NCBI RefSeq assembly: GCF_020531845.1
Contig: NZ_JAJAVF010000002.1
Location: 655,543-719,542, forward strand
DNA length: 64,000 nucleotides
Source: Methylobacillus methanolivorans
GTDB taxonomy: Bacteria; Pseudomonadota; Gammaproteobacteria; Burkholderiales; Methylophilaceae
Reading direction: 5' to 3'
A model generated the notes under the pieces. The model was not told the origin of the DNA. It saw only the letters and a program-made list of their open reading frames with translations, and searched no databases. Positions within the stretch are counted from its first letter, which is position 1, and each line of letters starts with the position of its first letter. The position numbers and the translations under genes were made by a program. Of the stretch, positions 50,486 to 60,540 are shown piece after piece.

Positions 50486-51004
50486 TCATCTAAATAATCG
50501 CTTTATCCGCACTATAAGTTTTTTGGATAAGCTTTCAGAGCGAGGGAAAATTCTTAAGCTATCTTTTAGATCTATGAATAAAGGCTCCGAAACTCTAAAA
50601 ATTATTCGTCTTGAATCCAAAAAGAATTTCCTCTTCTGAGCATATTCAGCATCAGTTTTTTCCAGATCCTCATATTCAGAGTAGCAACTAACAAATCCCA
50701 TCAAGAGTTTGGATAACTGATCCAATCTCTCAACAATCTCATCCGTAAAATAGATGTCTGCTAACTGACACTGATAAAAAAAAGTAGTGATTGCGTCATC
50801 TGCCTCACTAAAGCTTTTTGCCAGAGCTACATCTGTAACTGTTTGTTTCATTTCTTTATAAAGGTCATAACGCTTTTCATGGATAGCTATTGCATTCTGC
50901 CGCCTAGTTTCTTCCAAAGCATAATTTGAACGCTTATAAGCCAACAAAGAAAATACTAAGCCAACCCCTGTAAGTATTAAAGAATATATATCTTTCGTTT
51001 CCAT
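50486..51004 (-). CDS. hypothetical membrane-anchored protein, remnant D cargo
   Basis: This 172-residue protein has one N-terminal helix (YSLILTGVGLVFSLLAY) followed by a long helical cytoplasmic part rich in charged residues. I do not recognise it. It lies in the same slot and orientation as the prophage B cargo gene but is unrelated in sequence, suggesting that this slot collects different genes. Confidence 0.6.
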   Translation of the reverse strand: METKDIYSLILTGVGLVFSLLAYKRSNYALEETRRQNAIAIHEKRYDLYKEMKQTVTDVALAKSFSEADDAITTFFYQCQLADIYFTDEIVERLDQLSKLLMGFVSCYSEYEDLEKTDAEYAQKRKFFLDSRRIIFRVSEPLFIDLKDSLRIFPRSESLSKKLIVRIKRLFR

Positions 51005-51051
51005 TTATCCCTCCCTAGCCAGAGGATAAATACAAATAAGTAATAATGCAA

Positions 51052-51070
51052 AAGCCCCGAAAGGGGCCTT
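51052..51070 (-). terminator. hairpin GCCCC-TTTC-GGGGC, right flank
   Basis: Same terminator as at 28.2 kb in inverted orientation, following the helix-turn-helix remnant. Confidence 0.65.
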
Positions 51071-51074
51071 ATAT

Positions 51075-51219
51075 TCAATTCAGGTGGATCCGTAGATCTC
51101 GCGGCAAGTGATAATGCTTGGTCTGCGGACTGTATACCGCCTGCGGGATCTGCCCTCTTCTAATCATCTGCATGATCGTGGAGTTCTTCAGGTTGCGCTG
51201 CCGGCAGAAGGTGTGCAGC
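51075..51219 (-). pseudogene. 3' fragment of an AlpA/MerR-like helix-turn-helix gene (right arm of the inverted pair)
   Basis: An open frame of about 47 codons without a usable start encodes CRQRNLKNSTIMQMIRRGQ, then a YSPQTKHYHLPRDLR stretch. This is typical of short prophage-type helix-turn-helix regulators. It follows the ppiD terminator. A shorter, broken copy lies in inverted orientation at 28.14 kb. Confidence 0.65.
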
Positions 51220-51242
51220 CTGATGTGAAGTATTTGTAAAAT

Positions 51243-51269
51243 AAAAAAGGCTCTAAAAGAGCCTTTTTT
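51243..51269 (-). terminator. ppiD terminator
   Basis: AAAAAGGCTCT-AAA-AGAGCCTTTTTT, about 25 bases after the ppiD stop on the minus strand. Confidence 0.9.
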
Positions 51270-51294
51270 ATTAGATTTAGATAAAGTCCAAAAG

Positions 51295-53187
51295 TTAAGG
51301 ATTTGCCTGATCTGATTTAAGCAATTGATTATTCACTGTGATTTTGCTTTTTTGTTTAAGTGAATTAATGTATGCATGCCTGTATTCTGCCGCCAGTGCA
51401 GTTTGTAATTGTGTTTTTGCAGCACGTTGCTCTTCGTCGCTTTCGACTGCAAATTTCACGGCAGTAACTTTAGTTAATAGATATCCATTGCGATCAGAAA
51501 CACCGTTATAAGCTGGTAGCTTTGAGGCATCTGCCTTAAATGCAGTTGATACAGATAAGTCAGTTAAGCTTTGTGGATTACGGCGATCAACAGTGACAGC
51601 CTCTGTCCAGCTTAATGATGGAGTTTTGCCAGCACGTAAATCGGCAAGAGCTGTTTCACCCTTTTCCTTTGCTAGCTTGGAGGCTTTTTCTTGCTTTAAG
51701 AAGTCCTCTATGCCAGTCTTCACCTCTTCAAAAGAACGTGCCGCTGCGGGTTTATATTCTGCAACCCTAGCAGATATCAGATTATTTGGCGAAACCTCCA
51801 CCGCTTCAGTATTGCGCTTTTCTTTCAATACTTCGTCACTGAAAACAGCATCCATCAACTTATCATTTTTAAAGAATTTTGCACCATCAGCTCGGCTTAA
51901 CCACCCACTGTTTTGAACCTGCAAACCAAATTCCTTGGCAACAGGCTCTAAGCTGTCAGCCTGTTCATACACCATGTTACTGAAGTTCTCTGCTTGCTCA
52001 GAAAATTTGGCCAAAGCTTTTTGATACATCAGCTCAGCACGAATTTGACCTTGAGTGCTTTCAAAAGATTGAGCATTACCGTGTATTTCGGTCAGTTTAA
52101 TGATGTGGTAACCAAAATCAGTTTCTACTAAGTCGCTGATCGTGCCAGGCTTCATTGAGAATACTGCATCCTCAAAAGGCTTCACCATGGCACCAGGACC
52201 AAACAAGCCTAAATCTCCCCCTTTGTCTTTTGAACCTGGGTCTTGCGAGTATTGATGTGCCAACTGTTCAAATTGCTCGGGATTTTTTTTCACCAATGCC
52301 AAAACTTCCTGGGCTTTTTGCTTGGCTTTTTGTTTTGCATCTGGCGATGGGCTGACTCCAAAGCTGATTAAAATATGGCTGGCACGACGCTGCTCATCAC
52401 CTTGGAACTGGGCGGCATTCTGAGCGTAATAATCTCGTGCTTCCTGATCAGTCACTTGCTGACTAGCAATTAACGCATTGGCTGAAAGTAGCACGAACTC
52501 AAGCTTAACTTGTTCAGGCACCTTGAATTTCTCTTGGTGCTCTTTGTAATAAGCCTTCACTTCATCGTCAGTAACCTTGACCTGGGAAATATAGTCCGCT
52601 GTCTTGAACTCAGCAACGCTTACCTCGCGTGACTGATGTTCAATTTTGATGGCATTGTTAGCAACACCATTCGGCACAAAAGCTAATGCAGATAGTCCTT
52701 CACGTGCTTGCATTGTCAGTAGATCACCACGTACTTCATTTTCAAATTGGGACGGAGTGCGACGGCGATCTGCCAAGAATTGATCGTATAACTCTTGTGA
52801 AAACTTACCGTCCTGATGGAAAGATTCTTCTCGCGTAATGTAATTGGAAAGTTGCTCATCACTGACAATGAAATTTGCGCGCTTAACTTCAGCTGCCAAT
52901 AATTTCCCTTCGACCAAATGATCAATCACGGCCTGTTTCAATTCAGGACCGTCAATCACCGCCTGGTCAACCTTCCCTTCACTTTGAAGACGATTGCGAA
53001 GGTTCTGCAAGGCATTGCTGTACTCTTGTACGGTAATAGAGTCCTTCCCTACTTTGGCCACCGCAACATTTGAGCCGGCATCGCGCAAATAACTATCAAC
53101 GCCGACAAGCGCAAATGGGATAGTAATGGCTGCCAGAATGGCTTTGGCTAACCATCCTTTGGATCGATCACGAATTGCTTCCAACAT
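51295..53187 (-). CDS. ppiD: periplasmic folding chaperone PpiD
   Basis: This 630-residue protein has an N-terminal membrane anchor (AILAAITIPFALVGVDSYL), a SurA_N-like chaperone region and a parvulin domain (about residues 263-365: RASHILISF, LAHQYSQDPGSKDKGGDLGLFG, ETDFGYHIIKL). The last part is a second chaperone segment. It helps fold outer-membrane and secreted proteins. Its position after lon-hupB and tRNAs is conserved in proteobacteria. Confidence 0.94.
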   Translation of the reverse strand: MLEAIRDRSKGWLAKAILAAITIPFALVGVDSYLRDAGSNVAVAKVGKDSITVQEYSNALQNLRNRLQSEGKVDQAVIDGPELKQAVIDHLVEGKLLAAEVKRANFIVSDEQLSNYITREESFHQDGKFSQELYDQFLADRRRTPSQFENEVRGDLLTMQAREGLSALAFVPNGVANNAIKIEHQSREVSVAEFKTADYISQVKVTDDEVKAYYKEHQEKFKVPEQVKLEFVLLSANALIASQQVTDQEARDYYAQNAAQFQGDEQRRASHILISFGVSPSPDAKQKAKQKAQEVLALVKKNPEQFEQLAHQYSQDPGSKDKGGDLGLFGPGAMVKPFEDAVFSMKPGTISDLVETDFGYHIIKLTEIHGNAQSFESTQGQIRAELMYQKALAKFSEQAENFSNMVYEQADSLEPVAKEFGLQVQNSGWLSRADGAKFFKNDKLMDAVFSDEVLKEKRNTEAVEVSPNNLISARVAEYKPAAARSFEEVKTGIEDFLKQEKASKLAKEKGETALADLRAGKTPSLSWTEAVTVDRRNPQSLTDLSVSTAFKADASKLPAYNGVSDRNGYLLTKVTAVKFAVESDEEQRAAKTQLQTALAAEYRHAYINSLKQKSKITVNNQLLKSDQANP

Positions 53188-53353
53188 AACAATGTGCCTT
53201 CTTTATTTTCAATCTTTGAAATGATCAGCCAACCAAGACTGACTTGTAAACCCAACTCTTAAATATACCACACATGCAGTAAGCAAGACATGCCTGAGGC
53301 AATAGTGACGTGTTGAGGTGAAATATGAAGTGTATGGGGAAGTGAGAGGGAAT

Positions 53354-53384
53354 AAAAAAAGCGAACCGACTGGTTCGCTTTTTT
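53354..53384 (-). terminator. terminator after tRNA-Asp
   Basis: AAAGCGAACC-4-GGTTCGCTTT with T run on both strands, just after the CCA of tRNA-Asp. Confidence 0.88.
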
Positions 53385-53386
53385 CT

Positions 53387-53463
53387 TGGCGGAGCGGACG
53401 GGGCTCGAACCCGCGACCCCCGGCGTGACAGGCCGGTATTCTAACCAACTGAACTACCGCTCC
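53387..53463 (-). tRNA. tRNA-Asp (GTC)
   Basis: A 77-base cloverleaf with acceptor GGAGCGG/CCGCTCC, anticodon loop CTGTCAC, T-arm GGTTCGAGCCC and encoded CCA. Confidence 0.97.
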
Positions 53464-53513
53464 TTGACTTTGCGTTGCTTTCTCCAAAACTCAACGACTT
53501 TTACGATGATTGA

Positions 53514-53589
53514 TGGTGGGTGCTGACGGGGTCGAACCGCCGACATTCGCCTTGTAAGGGCGACGCTCTACCAACTGAGCTAAGCACCC
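53514..53589 (-). tRNA. tRNA-Val (TAC)
   Basis: A 76-base cloverleaf with acceptor GGGTGCT/AGCACCC, anticodon loop CTTACAA, T-loop GGTTCGACCCC and encoded CCA. It lies between hupB and tRNA-Asp, same strand. Confidence 0.97.
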
Positions 53590-53609
53590 GCTTCAACCAA
53601 CGAAGACCG

Positions 53610-53885
53610 CTAGTTTACAGCATCTTTCAGCGCTTTGCCAGCCCTAAATTTAGGAGAATTGGCAGCCTTGATCTTAATTGTGGCACCAGTACGGGGATTA
53701 CGACCATTGCGTGCAGCACGTTTACCAACATAAAAGGTACCAAAACCGATCAGGGTGACAAGCTCCCCTTTTTTCAATGATTTGGTAATTGCAGCAGTTG
53801 TTGCATCTAAAGCACGACCAGCAGCAGCTTTGGATAGACCAGCAGATTTAGCGATTTGCTCAATCAGTTCAGACTTGTTTGCCAT
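53610..53885 (-). CDS. hupB: DNA-binding protein HU
   Basis: This 91-residue HU protein begins [19 protein letters not shown] and has [21 protein letters not shown] (DNA-binding arm) and a [12 protein letters not shown] end. It is a nucleoid architectural protein that also binds recombination intermediates. The order lon-hupB-tRNAs-ppiD is conserved. Confidence 0.97.
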   Translation of the reverse strand: MANKSELIEQIAKSAGLSKAAAGRALDATTAAITKSLKKGELVTLIGFGTFYVGKRAARNGRNPRTGATIKIKAANSPKFRAGKALKDAVN

Positions 53886-54002
53886 GTAAATCCCCTTTCG
53901 ACATTGTTTAAGAACAGGTGCGAAAAGACCCTGTGCCCTGCTTTATATCAAGCGGAAAAAGGCTATGTCAAGCCTTTCCCTCGCTTATTACATTGACATT
54001 GC

Positions 54003-56438
54003 TTAATGTTTAGTCACAGGAGACGGTTTAGTGCTTTTACCTTTCGGTTTGACTTCCGCCACAGTATCATCAGCATCAGTTGACTCTGGCACCCTCTCCA
54101 GTGCTAGTTGCAATACTTCATCAATCCATTTCACTGGGTGAATATCAAGATGATTCTTGATATTGGCAGGAATGTCACTCAAGTCTTTCACATTTTGCTC
54201 AGGGATCAAGACTGTTTTAATGCCGCCACGGTGGGCAGCAAGTAATTTCTCTTTCAAGCCCCCAATCGGCAGCACTTCACCACGCAAGGTAATTTCACCA
54301 GTCATTGCTACATCAGAACGAACGGGGATGTTACTTAAGACAGATACCAATGCTGTTGAAATGGCGATGCCAGCACTAGGACCATCTTTCGGCGTAGCAC
54401 CCTCAGGCAAGTGAATGTGGATGTCATTCTTCTCGTAAAAATCCTCGGAGAAGCCCAAGCGCTTGGCTCGGCTACGCACCACACTCATTGCCGCCTGGAT
54501 GGACTCCTGCATTACCTCGCCTAGCTTGCCGGTGGTAATCACCTTGCCCTTCCCTGGCAATAGAACGGACTCAATCGTCAACAGTTCACCACCTACTTCA
54601 GTCCATGCCAAGCCTGTCACCTGACCAACCTGGTTTTCCTTAGCTGCGACGCCATAGTCAAAGCGCTGAACCCCAAGATACTTTTCCAGATTTTTAGGTG
54701 TTACGGTTACCTTGCGCGGAGCAGCCCCAGCTTTAGGCTTGGATGTCAGGATTTCCTTAACCACCTTGCGGCATATCTTGGATATTTCACGATCAAGGCT
54801 ACGTACACCAGCTTCGCGAGTATAGAACCTGACGACATCCCGGATAGTAGCTTCAGAAACACTAATCTCGGTTTCCTTCAAACCATGTGTCTTAAGTTGC
54901 TTGGGCAACAAATAACGCATGGCGATATTGACCTTTTCATCCTCTGTATAGCCCGCCACACGAATGACTTCCATACGATCCAATAATGGGCCAGGAATAT
55001 TCAAGGAGTTTGCTGTTGCTACAAACATGACATCAGAAAGATCGTACTCTACCTCGACATAATGATCGACGAAGGTATGGTTTTGTTCAGGATCCAGCAC
55101 TTCCAACAGCGCCGAAGAAGGGTCGCCGCGGAAATCCTGCCCCATCTTGTCAACTTCATCGAGCAGGAATAATGGGTTTTTAACACCCACCTTATTCATG
55201 CTTTGAAGAATTTTTCCCGGCATGGAACCAATATAAGTACGGCGATGACCACGAATTTCAGACTCATCGCGCACACCACCCAAGGCTACCCGTACGAATT
55301 TGCGGTTTACAGCCTTGGCAATACTTTGGCCCAATGAAGTCTTACCCACACCAGGTGGCCCGACCAAGCACAAGATAGGTGCTTTGAGTTTATCTACACG
55401 CTGTTGCACCGCGAGATACTCAACAATACGTTCCTTCACTTTTTCCAAACCGTAATGATCGGCATCCAAAATATCTTCTGCGATACCAAGGTCACGACTA
55501 ATCTTGGTTTTCTTCTTCCAAGGTAAGCCAACCAAGGTTTCGATGTAGTTTCGCACTACAGTCGCCTCGGCAGACATCGGAGACATCATCTTGAGCTTCT
55601 TGAGTTCGGCATTGGCCTTGGTCAATGCATCCTTAGGCATGCGAGCATCGGCAATACGCTTTTCCAACTCATCAATATCAGCATTTTCATCCTGCTCACC
55701 GAGTTCTTTCTGGATAGCCTTAACCTGCTCATTTAGGTAATACTCGCGCTGACTCTTTTCCATTTGGCGCTTTACACGGCCACGGATACGCTTCTCCACC
55801 TGCAGGATATCAATTTCTGATTCCAATAAACTCAGCAAGTGCTCGAGGCGTTCAGATACGCTGAACATTTCCAGAATTCTTTGCTTTTCTTCCAACTTCA
55901 ATGTCAAATGCGCCGTGATGGTATCAGCGAGGCGACCAGCATCATCAATAGTGGCTAGTGATGTCAGGATCTCAGGTGGAATTTTCTTGTTCAGCTTGAC
56001 GTATTGATCGAACTGCGTGAATACAGTACGCATCAAGGCTTGAGTCTGGCTATCATCGCCTGCCGGACTTTCTATCATTTCTGTTTTTGCGGCAAAGCAC
56101 TCCTGAGTTTCAACAAACTCCAGCACTTTCACTCTATGCAAGCCTTCAACCAGCACTTTGACAGTGCCATCAGGAAGCTTGAGCATTTGCAATACTGTTG
56201 CTACGGTACCAACATCATAGAGGTCTTCCGCATCAGGCTCATCCTTGTTGGGAGATTTTTGAGCCACTAACAGGATTTGCTTATCCTGCTCTGAGGCAAG
56301 TTCGAGCGCCTTGACGGATTTTTCGCGGCCAACAAACAATGGGATGACAAGATGTGGGTATACCACTACGTCGCGCAAGGGCAACAAGGGCAATAAGCCA
56401 GATTCTGGGGAGAAAGCCGGTAATGTTTGTTCTGTCAT
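54003..56438 (-). CDS. lon: ATP-dependent protease Lon
   Basis: This 811-residue protease has an N-terminal substrate domain ([13 protein letters not shown]), an AAA+ module with Walker [12 protein letters not shown] and Walker [12 protein letters not shown], and the protease domain with the catalytic Ser in [11 protein letters not shown] and Lys about 43 residues on ([14 protein letters not shown]). It degrades damaged and regulatory proteins. It has a heat-shock promoter (see the separate entry). Confidence 0.97.
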   Translation of the reverse strand: MTEQTLPAFSPESGLLPLLPLRDVVVYPHLVIPLFVGREKSVKALELASEQDKQILLVAQKSPNKDEPDAEDLYDVGTVATVLQMLKLPDGTVKVLVEGLHRVKVLEFVETQECFAAKTEMIESPAGDDSQTQALMRTVFTQFDQYVKLNKKIPPEILTSLATIDDAGRLADTITAHLTLKLEEKQRILEMFSVSERLEHLLSLLESEIDILQVEKRIRGRVKRQMEKSQREYYLNEQVKAIQKELGEQDENADIDELEKRIADARMPKDALTKANAELKKLKMMSPMSAEATVVRNYIETLVGLPWKKKTKISRDLGIAEDILDADHYGLEKVKERIVEYLAVQQRVDKLKAPILCLVGPPGVGKTSLGQSIAKAVNRKFVRVALGGVRDESEIRGHRRTYIGSMPGKILQSMNKVGVKNPLFLLDEVDKMGQDFRGDPSSALLEVLDPEQNHTFVDHYVEVEYDLSDVMFVATANSLNIPGPLLDRMEVIRVAGYTEDEKVNIAMRYLLPKQLKTHGLKETEISVSEATIRDVVRFYTREAGVRSLDREISKICRKVVKEILTSKPKAGAAPRKVTVTPKNLEKYLGVQRFDYGVAAKENQVGQVTGLAWTEVGGELLTIESVLLPGKGKVITTGKLGEVMQESIQAAMSVVRSRAKRLGFSEDFYEKNDIHIHLPEGATPKDGPSAGIAISTALVSVLSNIPVRSDVAMTGEITLRGEVLPIGGLKEKLLAAHRGGIKTVLIPEQNVKDLSDIPANIKNHLDIHPVKWIDEVLQLALERVPESTDADDTVAEVKPKGKSTKPSPVTKH

Positions 56439-56494
56439 GGAGAAACTTTCAATGTTGTCAGCAGCTGGGCAACATGCCGAACGCTTTATACATC

Positions 56495-56521
56495 AATGGG
56501 GACAAGCGCTGCCACTTCAAG
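56495..56521 (-). promoter_or_regulatory. sigma-32-type heat-shock promoter of lon
   Basis: On the minus strand, CTTGAA (-35) and CCCCATT (-10) are separated by 14 bases, about 57 bases before the lon start, matching the sigma-32 consensus closely. The -35 lies in the middle of a perfect inverted repeat with 14-base arms (56504-56531). Confidence 0.85.
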
Positions 56522-56544
56522 TGGCAGCGCTTAGATTTTCACAT

Positions 56545-56569
56545 AAAAAAGGCTGCAAAGCAGCCTTTT
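56545..56569 (-). terminator. clpX terminator
   Basis: AAAGGCTGC-TTT-GCAGCCTTTTTT on the minus strand, 25 bases after the clpX stop. Confidence 0.85.
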
Positions 56570-56592
56570 AATTTGATTGAGTACGTCAAGTC

Positions 56593-57861
56593 TTAACTTG
56601 CAGTCTCAAGTTTAGGTTCATCAGCATAGATGAGAATAGGAGGCGTATCACCTTTGATCACTCCTTCATCCACAACAACCTTGCGCAGGTTTGGTATGGA
56701 AGGCAAGTCATACATGATCTCCAGCAAAGAGTGCTCCATGATGGAACGTAAGCCACGAGCACCAGTCTTGCGTTCTAAGGCCTTTTTCGCAATCAGGTGA
56801 AGAGCCGCTTCTCTGAACTCAAGATCAACGCCCTCCATCTTGAAGAGCTTGGTATATTGCTTAGTTAGCGCATTCTTTGGCTCAACAAGAATTGTCACCA
56901 AGGCGGCTTCATCCAGAGACTCAAGTGTTGCCACTGCTGGCAATCGGCCAACAAACTCAGGGATAAGGCCAAACTTGATCAGATCCTCAGGCTCAACATC
57001 GCGCAGTACCTCACCAATAGCACGTGCATCTTCCTTGCTCTTCACTTCAGCGCCGAAGCCAATACCACCCTTCTCGGAACGACGACGGATGACCTTGTCC
57101 AGGCCGTCAAAAGCGCCACCGCAAATAAAGAGGATATTGGTGGTATCCAGTTGCACAAACTCCTGATTGGGATGCTTGCGACCACCTTGAGGAGGCACGG
57201 AAGCTACTGTGCCTTCAATCAACTTGAGCAAGGCTTGCTGCACGCCCTCCCCTGATACATCCCGAGTAATGGAAGGGTTGTCAGATTTACGTGAAATTTT
57301 GTCAATTTCATCAATATAGACAATCCCGCGCTGTGCCTTTTCAACATCGTAGTCGCACTTTTGCAGCAACTTTTGCATGATGTTCTCGACATCCTCGCCA
57401 ACATATCCAGCCTCAGTCAGCGTTGTTGCATCAGCCATGACAAAAGGCACATCCAGCAGGCGTGCAAGGGTCTGCGCCAACAAGGTCTTGCCTGAGCCAG
57501 TCGGTCCGATCACCAGGATATTGCTCTTGGCAATTTCAACATCATCTTTCTGGCCGCCTTGTTCCAGGCGCTTGTAATGATTGTAAACTGCTACAGCCAA
57601 ATTCTTCTTGGCTTGTGTTTGCCCAATCACATACTGATCAAGGATGGCGCAAATCTCCTTAGGAGTTGGCAATTTCCCACTCTTAGGCTTGAGGCCATCT
57701 TCATCCTGAATTTCTTCTCGGATGATATCGTTGCACAAGTCAACGCACTCATCGCAGATGAATACGGACGGGCCAGCAATCAGTTTACGTACTTCATGCT
57801 GGCTTTTGCCGCAAAACGAGCAATAGAGTAATTTTTCGCTCTCGGCTTTTGTCGTCATCAA
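56593..57861 (-). CDS. clpX: ATP-dependent Clp protease ATP-binding subunit ClpX
   Basis: This 422-residue AAA+ unfoldase has an N-terminal zinc-binding domain ([18 protein letters not shown]), Walker [13 protein letters not shown], Walker [11 protein letters not shown], and an [11 protein letters not shown] sensor region. The IGF loop for ClpP docking appears as GIGFGAE. It is transcribed with clpP and tig. Confidence 0.97.
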   Translation of the reverse strand: MMTTKAESEKLLYCSFCGKSQHEVRKLIAGPSVFICDECVDLCNDIIREEIQDEDGLKPKSGKLPTPKEICAILDQYVIGQTQAKKNLAVAVYNHYKRLEQGGQKDDVEIAKSNILVIGPTGSGKTLLAQTLARLLDVPFVMADATTLTEAGYVGEDVENIMQKLLQKCDYDVEKAQRGIVYIDEIDKISRKSDNPSITRDVSGEGVQQALLKLIEGTVASVPPQGGRKHPNQEFVQLDTTNILFICGGAFDGLDKVIRRRSEKGGIGFGAEVKSKEDARAIGEVLRDVEPEDLIKFGLIPEFVGRLPAVATLESLDEAALVTILVEPKNALTKQYTKLFKMEGVDLEFREAALHLIAKKALERKTGARGLRSIMEHSLLEIMYDLPSIPNLRKVVVDEGVIKGDTPPILIYADEPKLETAS

Positions 57862-57902
57862 ACTATCCTAAATAAACTAAAGTTTTGTCTACTATCTTAT
57901 GC

Positions 57903-58544
57903 TTATGCAGCATCCGCACGGCTGGCAATCAACTTGTCCACCAAGCCATACGCCACAGATTGCTCTGCACTCATGAAGTTATCACGATCGGTGTCCTGCG
58001 CAATTTTCTCAATTGGCTGACCGGTATGGTGCGCCAAAATGCCATTGAGTTTTTCACGCAAGAAAAGGATTTCCTTTGCATGAATCTCAATGTCAGAAGC
58101 CTGACCTTGGAAGCCACCCAATGGTTGGTGAATCATGACACGAGAGTTAGGCAGGCAGAAGCGCTTGCCCTTGGCACCTGCCGTGAGTAGCAATGCCCCC
58201 ATGCTTGCAGCCTGACCTACGCACAAGGTGCTGACATCGGGCTTGATGAATTGCATGGTGTCGTAGATGCCCATACCCGCAGTCACAGAACCACCAGGAG
58301 AGTTGATATAGAAATAGATATCCTTGTCAGGATTTTCCGCTTCAAGGAACAACAATTGGGCGACGACTAGGTTAGCCGTTGCATCATTGACCGGCCCAAC
58401 GAGGAAAATAATACGTTCCTTGAGCAGGCGTGAATAAATATCGTAAGAGCGCTCGCCACGGCCACTTTGTTCAATGACCATAGGGATATACCCCAGGCCT
58501 TGTGCCTCAAATTGACTTTGTGCGGTCGAAGGGTGATGAATCAT
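57903..58544 (-). CDS. clpP: ATP-dependent Clp protease proteolytic subunit ClpP
   Basis: This 213-residue serine protease has the catalytic Ser in [11 protein letters not shown], His in MIHQPLGG and Asp in TDRDNFMSA. Its ATG overlaps the tig stop (TAATG). tig-clpP-clpX-lon is the classic order. Confidence 0.97.
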   Translation of the reverse strand: MIHHPSTAQSQFEAQGLGYIPMVIEQSGRGERSYDIYSRLLKERIIFLVGPVNDATANLVVAQLLFLEAENPDKDIYFYINSPGGSVTAGMGIYDTMQFIKPDVSTLCVGQAASMGALLLTAGAKGKRFCLPNSRVMIHQPLGGFQGQASDIEIHAKEILFLREKLNGILAHHTGQPIEKIAQDTDRDNFMSAEQSVAYGLVDKLIASRADAA

Positions 58545-59848
58545 TAGCTATTTCCCATCAGGTCGTCAAACTTGACTTTCTTGTCGGTGACTTTTGCAGA
58601 CTTCAATACCCATTCCACGACATTGTCCTCAGTTGCCAGAGCAGCTGGCTCATCCAGGCGCTTGGTGTCTGCATAGTACCAAGCCACCACGTCATCTGGT
58701 CTTTCAAAGCTTTGCGCAAATACATCTACCATGGCGCGAATCTGATCAGCGTTGGCTTGCAGATTTTCACTATTGACAAGCTCAGAAAGCACAAGGCGCA
58801 GACTAGCGTTACGCTTGGCCTGCTCTTCAAACAATGCAGGCTCAAGGTTGACGTTTGCCAAATCAACTCCACGTTGCTTGAGGTTGTTTTGTGTACTTTG
58901 CATCAAGCGGCCAATTTCTGCATTAATAAATGCCTTAGGGACTTCCAGACTAGTACCATCTAACAATGCTTGGAAGGCTTGTTCCTTGAGTTTGGCACGA
59001 ACACGCTTTTCCACTTCTTGCTTCAAGCTGGCAGTGATTTCCTCGCGCATTTTTTCTACATCGCCATCTTCCACACCTAGGCTACGAGCAAAATCTGCAT
59101 CAAACTCAGGTAGCTTAGCTTGCTCTACCGTATTGAATGTCACATCGTAGCTGACGGTTTTTCCAGCCAGCTGCTCTGGCTTGTGATCTTCTGGGTAAGC
59201 AATCTCAAACACTTTGTTGCTAGCCGGCTTGTTACCGGAAAGCTCGCTTTCAAAAGCAGGGAAACGCCCACCTTCACCAATGACCAAGTCAAGGCCTTGC
59301 TCATCAGTACGCTCAACTTCTTGGCCATCAATCGAAGCGATCAAGCTGATGTTGATCTTGTCACCCTTCTTGGAAGCACGCTTAACTGGCTCGAATGTTG
59401 CACGTTGGCGCAACAGTACATCAATTGTTTTCTTGACTTCAGCTTCGCCTACCTCAAGTGCAGGACGCTCAATCTTGATCTTTGACAGATCGCCTACCTT
59501 CACTTCAGGGAACACTTCAAAAGTCGCTGTGTACTCAATCTGTTGATCTGTTTCAGCATAAGGCTTGTGCTCAATGTTGGGATAACCAGCAACACGCAGC
59601 TTATTTTGCTCAACGGCGTCATTGAAGCTACGCTCCACAGCATCAGAAAGCACTTCGTTACGGACTTGCGCACCATATTGTTGGCGCACCATATTCAACG
59701 GCACTTTACCCGGACGGAAGCCAGGCAGCTTGGCAGTACGTGCCAAGCGATTGATACGCTCATTGACTTCAGATTCCAGAGGCTGTACTGGTACGGAAAC
59801 CGTCATCCTGCGCTCAAGATTGCTGATGGTCTCAACGGTTGCTTGCAT
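58544..59848 (-). CDS. tig: trigger factor
   Basis: This 434-residue ribosome-associated chaperone has the ribosome-binding loop GFRPGKVP near residue 45, a central FKBP-like domain ([16 protein letters not shown]) and a helical C-terminal arm domain. The start at MQATVET is chosen by family alignment. It leads the tig-clpP-clpX operon. The 282 bases before cspA hold its promoter region and no gene. Confidence 0.96.
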   Translation of the reverse strand: MQATVETISNLERRMTVSVPVQPLESEVNERINRLARTAKLPGFRPGKVPLNMVRQQYGAQVRNEVLSDAVERSFNDAVEQNKLRVAGYPNIEHKPYAETDQQIEYTATFEVFPEVKVGDLSKIKIERPALEVGEAEVKKTIDVLLRQRATFEPVKRASKKGDKINISLIASIDGQEVERTDEQGLDLVIGEGGRFPAFESELSGNKPASNKVFEIAYPEDHKPEQLAGKTVSYDVTFNTVEQAKLPEFDADFARSLGVEDGDVEKMREEITASLKQEVEKRVRAKLKEQAFQALLDGTSLEVPKAFINAEIGRLMQSTQNNLKQRGVDLANVNLEPALFEEQAKRNASLRLVLSELVNSENLQANADQIRAMVDVFAQSFERPDDVVAWYYADTKRLDEPAALATEDNVVEWVLKSAKVTDKKVKFDDLMGNS

Positions 59849-60136
59849 TGCTGTGTTCCTTAAATCGAGTTTTTGAGCTGACGCTCTACACATCTGGTGC
59901 GAGAGTTAATCCAGCCAAGTGATTGAAAATAAAAAATTTGCAAAACCACAATGGTGGTTTTACACCAGCATTCGCCGCCATCTTACCCATCGCTGGTTAA
60001 GAATTGGACATGAATATTAACTAGAGATTCTAGCATAGGTTATAAAACATAATATCGGGAAAAGCAGGGAAATCATCGGGAGGGGATCGGGTGAGATTTA
60101 ATTGGGACTAAGTCCAAGCCGAGGCATGGATAAAAC

Positions 60137-60162
60137 AAAAGGGTTGAGACGATCAACCCTTT
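60137..60162 (-). terminator. cold-shock gene terminator
   Basis: AAAAGGGTTGA-4-TCAACCCTTTT, 14 bases after the stop of the cold-shock gene. Confidence 0.85.
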
Positions 60163-60175
60163 TCAACATCAATGA

Positions 60176-60379
60176 TTAAGCTTTTTGAATATTGGAGGCC
60201 TGCTTGCCTTTAGCTGTCTGTGCGATTTCAAACTGCACCCTGTCATTTTCCTTGAGACTTTTATACCCACTGCTCTGAATTTCCGAAAAGTGGGCAAATA
60301 AATCGTCGCCTCCTTCGTCGGGTGAAATAAATCCAAACCCTTTTGCATCGTTAAACCACTTAACTGTACCAAGTGCCAT
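60176..60379 (-). CDS. cold-shock domain protein (CspA family)
   Basis: This 67-residue protein has RNP1 KGFGFISP and RNP2 DLFAHFSEI. It is an RNA/ssDNA-binding chaperone; the paralogue cannot be told from sequence. The 160-base region upstream could hold a regulated 5' leader. Confidence 0.95.
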   Translation of the reverse strand: MALGTVKWFNDAKGFGFISPDEGGDDLFAHFSEIQSSGYKSLKENDRVQFEIAQTAKGKQASNIQKA

Positions 60380-60540
60380 TTCACTCTCCCAAATAGTATG
60401 TGACTGATTGCAACTGCATGCTAAAACAACGACACACTAGGGAAGATAAGCAATAGCTGATTATGATGTAGGCACATTCCTACAGATAGAAACGCTCAGA
60501 GCCGCATAGCGGCTCTGATAGAGTTTGAAGAAACTACACC

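Larger units (their letters stand above)
50008..51070 (-). mobile_element. inovirus remnant D
   Basis: This is a copy of the left end of a prophage B-like unit: a small-gene pseudogene, a shortened intergenic hairpin region and a cargo gene. All structural and replication genes are missing. It indicates a fourth insertion that lost its core. Confidence 0.65.

Noticed and set aside
53387..53589. tRNA genes as the integration site of the prophages
   Set aside because: The tRNAs are intact, more than 2 kb from the array and without repeated 3' ends; dif-like sites delimit the prophages instead.
56504..56531. Terminator reading of the palindrome upstream of lon
   Set aside because: There is no T run on either side, a proper clpX terminator lies beside it, and its centre is the -35 of a sigma-32 promoter.
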